Program-made: the position numbers and the translations under genes
Notes under the pieces: model-generated
What the model was told of the DNA's origin: nothing
The model's input: the letters and a program-made list of their open reading frames with translations, nothing else
Database searches by the model: none
Assembly: GCF_002532045.1 (NCBI RefSeq)
Contig: NZ_NWTG01000020.1
Coordinates: 62,001-126,000 of the forward strand
Direction of reading: 5' to 3'
Source: Bradyrhizobium sp. C9
GTDB taxonomy: Bacteria; Pseudomonadota; Alphaproteobacteria; Rhizobiales; Xanthobacteraceae
Length of the DNA: 64,000 nucleotides
Part shown: piece by piece, positions 60,237 to 64,000 of the stretch
Numbering within the stretch: the stretch's first letter is position 1
Layout: each line of letters begins with the position of its first letter

Positions 60237-60950
60237 ATGACAGCCATTGCCTCGCCCGATCTTATTGCCAAGCTCGACCATGTCTTGAGAGCCGGTTCCC
60301 CGGACCTCCGCACGCGCATGCTGCAGGAGGTGGCCGGGCTGTTTCTCGACGATGCGCACCGCCTCAGTGAACATCAGGTCAGTCTGTTCGACGACATCCT
60401 GATCCGCCTGACCGAGAGCGTTGAGCTGCGGACCCTGACCACGCTCAGCCGCTCGCTCGCCGACTTGCATCTGGTGCCGCGGGAACTCGCCCGTCGCCTC
60501 GCCAACCATGACGATGCCGATGTCGCAGCTCCGATCCTGCGAAAATGCGCCTGCATTCCGGACGCCGATCTGATCGACATTGCCTGGATGCGGGCCGAGG
60601 GACATCTCTGCGCGATCGCAGGACGCAAGGCGGTCAACCAGGAACTCACGGACATTCTGCTGATGCGGGGCGACAGCAATGTGCTTCGCGCGCTCGCGCG
60701 CAATCCCGGCGCCGACATGACCAGCGCCGGCCTTGCCATGATGGTCGATGCCGCCGAGCGTGACGCTGACATCGCAGCCGCGCTGGTCTCGCGCGAGGAC
60801 CTGCCTCACCGCGTGCTCGCCGACCTCATCAGGCAATCCACGCCGCGCCAGCAGGCCCGGCTGCTCAAGCTTGCACGGCCCGAGTTTCGGGACGCGATCC
60901 GCGCCGCGATCGATGCCGGCCTCGCTGCGAAACCCGTTCAGGCCGTGTGA
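60237..60950 (+). CDS. DUF2336-family protein (short form)
   Basis: 237 residues, ATG 60237. HEAT-like helical repeats typical of DUF2336 (LDHVLRAGSPDLRTRMLQEV, LADLHLVPRELARRLANHDD, ALARNPGADMTSAGLAMMVD, ALVSREDLPHRVLADLIRQS). Common forms are longer, near 370 residues, so this is a short member. Alphaproteobacterial DUF2336 proteins are of unknown function; some sit near motility or c-di-GMP genes. The PilZ gene downstream starts within a few bases, so they are co-transcribed. Confidence 0.87.
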   Translation: MTAIASPDLIAKLDHVLRAGSPDLRTRMLQEVAGLFLDDAHRLSEHQVSLFDDILIRLTESVELRTLTTLSRSLADLHLVPRELARRLANHDDADVAAPILRKCACIPDADLIDIAWMRAEGHLCAIAGRKAVNQELTDILLMRGDSNVLRALARNPGADMTSAGLAMMVDAAERDADIAAALVSREDLPHRVLADLIRQSTPRQQARLLKLARPEFRDAIRAAIDAGLAAKPVQAV

Positions 60951-60958
60951 GTGGCGTC

Positions 60959-61261
60959 ATGGCGTACGGTGACCGCAGGGCGGAGCGCGTCAAGCTTGAG
61001 ACGCGTCATCACGTCAATCTCATGGGAGTCGACGGCACGTGGCGGCGCAGCTGCATCCTGCTCGACGTCTCGCAAAGCGGTGCCCGGCTCGAGGTCGCCG
61101 GAACGCTTGATGTGCTGAAGGCCCAGGAGTTCTTCCTGGTGTTGTCCTCGCGCGGACTGGCGTTCCGCCGCTGCGAGCTGGTTCGTGTCGACGGCAGCGA
61201 GATCGGCGTGCGATTCATCGAAGAGCGAAAGCGAAAGGGCCGCGCCGTCATTCCGAGATGA
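60959..61261 (+). CDS. PilZ-domain protein (c-di-GMP type)
   Basis: 100 residues from ATG 60959 (a GTG at 60947 overlapping the previous stop is an alternative). RRAERVKLETRHHVNLMGVD carries the RxxxR part and LLDVSQSGARLEVAG the second motif, then GSEIGVRFIEERKR. It probably binds cyclic di-GMP. Second gene after DUF2336. Confidence 0.85.
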   Translation: MAYGDRRAERVKLETRHHVNLMGVDGTWRRSCILLDVSQSGARLEVAGTLDVLKAQEFFLVLSSRGLAFRRCELVRVDGSEIGVRFIEERKRKGRAVIPR

Positions 61262-61299
61262 GGATTGGCGGCAACCGGCCTTCAGGGGAAGTTGACGAT

Positions 61300-61491
61300 A
61301 TGACCAAGCACAGAGCAACCAGCATCGCGGTATCGGCCGTCTCCGCCGCACCATTGCGCGGCACCATCGCAATCGATTGCGCCGGCACCGTCGCGACGTT
61401 CGAGATCGACGAGGAGCTTGCCCATCGCCTCTGCACCGACCTCGAACGGTTTCTGACCCAGGTTCCGCGCAGGACCCGCGCGGCGCGGTGA
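61300..61491 (+). CDS. Small protein, unknown
   Basis: 63 residues; ATG 61300 with AGGGGA eleven bases upstream. MTKHRATSIAVSAVSAAPLR, IAIDCAGTVATFEIDEELAH, then RLCTDLERFLTQVPRR. Cytoplasmic and protein-like. It follows the PilZ gene by 38 bases, so may be co-transcribed. Confidence 0.6.
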   Translation: MTKHRATSIAVSAVSAAPLRGTIAIDCAGTVATFEIDEELAHRLCTDLERFLTQVPRRTRAAR

Positions 61492-61515
61492 CCTCGAGCT
61501 GCCGACTGCCGCGCC

Positions 61516-62391
61516 CTACTCGCGCTTGAAGCGATAGTCGAAGCGGTCGCCGTCCGCCTTGATCAGCCCGACGGTAGGCGCCGGAAAATGGATCGGCAGG
61601 ATCAGCGTGTCGGTCCCGGCCACGGAGGCAAAGAACTTTCGCCGCGAGACCGCCGATTGCTTCGGGTCCCAATCCGGCTTTGCCGACCAGTCCGGCTCGC
61701 GGCACTGGATCGCGTGGTGCATCAGATCGCCGGCAACCACCGCGCGCTGCCCCTTCGAGAAGATGTTGACGCAGCAATGGCAGGGCGAATGGCCCGGCGT
61801 CGGCGTCAGCGTGACGGTGTCGTCGAGCGCATAGTCGTCGTCGACCAGGAGCGCCTGCCCGGCTTCGACGATCGGCAGGCAATTGTCGCGAAACACCGTG
61901 CCGGGCGGATTGGCGCCCTTCGCGTTCTCGGCCTCCCAGGCGGCATACTCGCCCTTGTGGAAGACGTATTTCGCGTTCGGGAAGGTCGGCACCCAGCGCC
62001 CGTCGCGCAGCGTGGTGTTCCAGCCGGTGTGATCGATATGCAGATGGGTGCAGAACACGTAGTCGATCTGCTCATAGGAGATGCCGAGCGCGAACAGCTC
62101 GTTGCGCCAGCGCTCCTTGCCCGGGAAATCGAACGGAGGCGGATGTCCCTTGTCCTCACCGGTGCAGGTGTCGACCAGGATGGTGTAGCGCGGCGTCCGC
62201 ACCACAAAGGTCTGATAGGTGATCACCATCATGCCGCGCGCGGCATCGAAGACTTCCGGCTCCATCGTCTTCAGATGATGCTTGAACACGGCGTCGTCAT
62301 AGGTCGGGAAGAAATCCTGCGGCCGCCGCCACGGCCCCTCGCGCTCGATCACCGCGTCGATCGTGATGTCGCCGATCCTGATCTGCTTCAT
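61516..62391 (-). CDS. Metallo-beta-lactamase-fold hydrolase
   Basis: 291 residues. The zinc motif THLHIDHTG gives His116, His118, Asp120 and His121; further ligands are in TPGHSPCHCC and VVAGDLMHH. This is the MBL-fold group used by lactonases and related hydrolases; the exact substrate is unknown. It ends with RFDYRFKRE. Convergent with the small gene upstream of it. Confidence 0.92.
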   Translation of the reverse strand: MKQIRIGDITIDAVIEREGPWRRPQDFFPTYDDAVFKHHLKTMEPEVFDAARGMMVITYQTFVVRTPRYTILVDTCTGEDKGHPPPFDFPGKERWRNELFALGISYEQIDYVFCTHLHIDHTGWNTTLRDGRWVPTFPNAKYVFHKGEYAAWEAENAKGANPPGTVFRDNCLPIVEAGQALLVDDDYALDDTVTLTPTPGHSPCHCCVNIFSKGQRAVVAGDLMHHAIQCREPDWSAKPDWDPKQSAVSRRKFFASVAGTDTLILPIHFPAPTVGLIKADGDRFDYRFKRE

Positions 62392-62535
62392 GCCGTTTCA
62401 CTCCCGCTTTTCCGGGAAGCGTAGCGGGCAGCCCCTGGTCCGACAAGCCGAGCGCCGCGCAGCGCGCCATGCGGCTTTGCATCGCTGCAAACCATCATGC
62501 CGCAATTCATCCGAAATGTTGGCCATGCTGTCGGG

Positions 62536-63408
62536 ATGACCCGGCGCGCGATTCAGATGGCTCTCCTGATGCTCACGACGTTGCCGACTGCGGCGGCGGC
62601 CGCACCCGACACGGTTTTCTTTCCGAGCGCCGACGGCGCAACCGAGATCGTCGGCTATCTGTTCAGGCCGCAGACGGCGGGCCCGCACCCCGCGATCGTG
62701 CTGCTGCACGGCCGCGGCGGGCCCTATTCGATCAACGTCAACAAGGACTGCACGCTGGTCTCGCGCACCAATCCGTCCGCGACCTGCAACGCCGGCGGCC
62801 TATCGAAGCGCCACGCGATGTGGGGACAGTATTGGGCCGACCGCGGCTATTTCGCGTTGCTGCCGGACAGCTTTGGGCCGCGCGGCAAGGCGCACGGCTT
62901 CGGCCGCTTCACGCATGACGATCCCGATCGCGCCGACGTCAATGAGAAGACCGTGCGGCCGCTCGATGCCAAGGGCGCACTGAGCTGGCTGCGCGGCCAG
63001 AGGGATGTCCAGCGCAATCGCATCTTCCTGCAAGGATGGTCGAACGGCGGCAGCACCGCGCTGAACGTGATGCAGCGGCAGGGCGCGGCGGCGTCAGGCT
63101 ATCGCGCCGCGCTGGTGTTCTATCCGGGTTGCGGACCGGCGGCGCTGCTGGAGCAGACGCTACGGTCGGCCGCGCCGATTACGATGCTGCTCGGGTCGGA
63201 CGACGAAGAGGTCTCGCCGGAACGGTGCCAGGACGTCGCCCGCCGCTCGATCGCTGCCGGCAGCAGGATCGATGTCGTGGTCTATCCCGGCGCGACCCAC
63301 GACTTCGACGATCCCGGCCGCAACCGCCAGTCGAACCCCGCCAACAGCACGGCGCTCAGGGACGCGACGCTGAGGGCAATTGCCGCAGTCGACGGCTTGA
63401 AGGATTAG
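62536..63408 (+). CDS. Secreted dienelactone-hydrolase-family protein
   Basis: 290 residues from ATG 62536 (an ATG at 62497 would lengthen the signal peptide by 13). Signal peptide (MTRRAIQMALLMLTTLPTAAAA), then an alpha/beta-hydrolase core: IVLLHGRGGPYSIN, the nucleophile Ser in LQGWSNGGSTAL, LLGSDDEEVSPERC with the Asp and GATHDFDDPGR with the His. The catalytic triad is intact. Periplasmic esterase or lactonase of unknown substrate. Confidence 0.88.
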   Translation: MTRRAIQMALLMLTTLPTAAAAAPDTVFFPSADGATEIVGYLFRPQTAGPHPAIVLLHGRGGPYSINVNKDCTLVSRTNPSATCNAGGLSKRHAMWGQYWADRGYFALLPDSFGPRGKAHGFGRFTHDDPDRADVNEKTVRPLDAKGALSWLRGQRDVQRNRIFLQGWSNGGSTALNVMQRQGAAASGYRAALVFYPGCGPAALLEQTLRSAAPITMLLGSDDEEVSPERCQDVARRSIAAGSRIDVVVYPGATHDFDDPGRNRQSNPANSTALRDATLRAIAAVDGLKD

Positions 63409-63472
63409 GTCGCCGCAAATCGACCTCAAACGCTCCCTACCCGGAGCGACCATCCAGCAGGGAAACTATGGC

Positions 63473-64000
63473 TTGGGCAGGAAATTGAAATACGCGGCAG
63501 CGGCGATCGTTGCCATCACCGCAGGCATCTACCTCAACAACTCCAGTCTTCTTGCAACTCACGCCGGCGGCAAGCCGGTGCTGCTCGCCCATCGCGGCAT
63601 GGCGCAACGCTTCGACGAACGCGACCTCAGGAACGACACCTGCACCGCGGCGCGCATGCTGCCGCCCACCCATGACTATCTCGAGAACACGATCCGCTCG
63701 ATGCAGGCGAGCTTCGATCGCGGCGCCGATATCGTCGAGTTCGACGTCCACCCGACGACCGACGGCGAATTCGCGGTGTTTCACGACTGGACCGTCGATT
63801 GCCGCACCGACGGCCAGGGCGTCACCCGCGAACAGTCGATGGCACGGCTGAAGATGCTCGATATCGGCTACGGCTACACCGCCGATGGCGGCAAGACCTT
63901 TCCATTCCGCGGCAAAGGCATCGGCCTGATGCCGTCGCTGGACGAAGTGCTCAAGACGTTTCCGGATCGCCGCTTCCTGATCAACGTCAAGAGCCGCGAC
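63473..64000 (+). CDS. Glycerophosphodiester phosphodiesterase (cut by right edge)
   Basis: First 176 residues; the gene continues right of the window. TTG start at 63473 with AGGGAA upstream. An N-terminal signal anchor (KYAAAAIVAITAGIYLN) precedes the TIM-barrel core: LLAHRGMAQRF, EFDVHPTTDGEFAVFHD and LDEVLKTFPDRRFLINVKS. The family cleaves glycerophosphodiesters to glycerol 3-phosphate and an alcohol; the start codon is a choice between TTGs and is uncertain. Confidence 0.88.
   Translation, partial: MGRKLKYAAAAIVAITAGIYLNNSSLLATHAGGKPVLLAHRGMAQRFDERDLRNDTCTAARMLPPTHDYLENTIRSMQASFDRGADIVEFDVHPTTDGEFAVFHDWTVDCRTDGQGVTREQSMARLKMLDIGYGYTADGGKTFPFRGKGIGLMPSLDEVLKTFPDRRFLINVKSRD

Noticed and set aside
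1..64000. tRNA, rRNA, tmRNA, RNase P RNA, CRISPR arrays, insertion sequences
   Set aside because: None of their characteristic sequences or repeated spacer patterns were seen; only short palindromic repeats occur.

Overview
The window is chromosomal DNA from a GC-rich alphaproteobacterium of the Hyphomicrobiales, most likely Bradyrhizobium or a close relative. The call rests on gene content: a roughly 1250-residue B12-dependent ribonucleotide reductase, GapR/DUF2312, NDUFA12, BA14K, DUF6894-like, PsiF-repeat and DUF2155 proteins. It also rests on two GGAAC-N17-CGTT sites of the EcfG general-stress type and on several families of intergenic palindromes that I associate, from memory, with Bradyrhizobium. 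There is no rRNA, tRNA, CRISPR array, transposase or phage gene. About 70 protein genes are supported, nearly all metabolic, transport, envelope or regulatory.

Layout. 1-4.1 kb: an MdtAB-type RND efflux operon (cut by the left edge) and a DASS anion transporter. 4.2-11.9 kb: aat, a DUF2155 protein, an SDR, an HSL-type esterase, two Na+/H+ antiporters (CPA1-like and NhaA) and a small unknown. 12.1-16 kb: a GlxA-type regulator divergent from an isonitrile-hydratase-like DJ-1 protein, NDUFA12 and a BA14K protein. 16-20.7 kb: two paralogous EamA exporters flanking a response regulator and hybrid kinase pair. 20.7-25.3 kb: an 815-base non-coding leader and nrdJ. 25.3-26.8 kb: an AT-richer two-gene insert encoding a phosphoribosyltransferase-like protein and a short DPPY adenine-methylase-like protein. 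26.9-31.7 kb: panD, an LprI-like protein, an actinobacterial-type dapD, gapR, a metallophosphoesterase and a membrane protein. 31.9-46 kb: a ceramidase-like membrane enzyme, a luciferase-like oxidoreductase, a DoxX fragment, a Cys/Met PLP enzyme, polyphosphate glucokinase, a LysR/lactonase pair, PaiB, pdxY, LysE, a degenerate LytM protein and csaA. 46-64 kb: a methyltransferase, RlpA, an L,D-transpeptidase, an SDR and FMN reductase pair, a chemoreceptor, an acyl-CoA dehydrogenase, a nitroreductase, PilZ and DUF2336 proteins, an MBL hydrolase, a dienelactone-hydrolase-like protein and a truncated GDPD.

How the genes work together. Short likely transcription units are mdtA-mdtB, the response regulator with its kinase, the PRTase/DPPY pair (4-base ATGA overlap) and DUF2336-PilZ. 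Divergent regulator/target pairs are GlxA/DJ-1 and LysR/lactonase. Cell-envelope functions recur (DUF2155, RlpA, L,D-transpeptidase, LytM, LprI-like).

The least ordinary part is the PRTase/DPPY pair at 25.4-26.8 kb. It is the only stretch whose base composition and domain types resemble a mobile or conflict (defence) module. Other items worth a second look are a duplicated 19-base repeat enclosed by a 9-base inverted repeat before the BA14K gene, two operator-like palindromes exactly 30 bases apart before the ceramidase-like gene, ~70-base repeats bracketing the LysR/lactonase pair, palindromes that supply the last codons of genes, and the long nrdJ leader.
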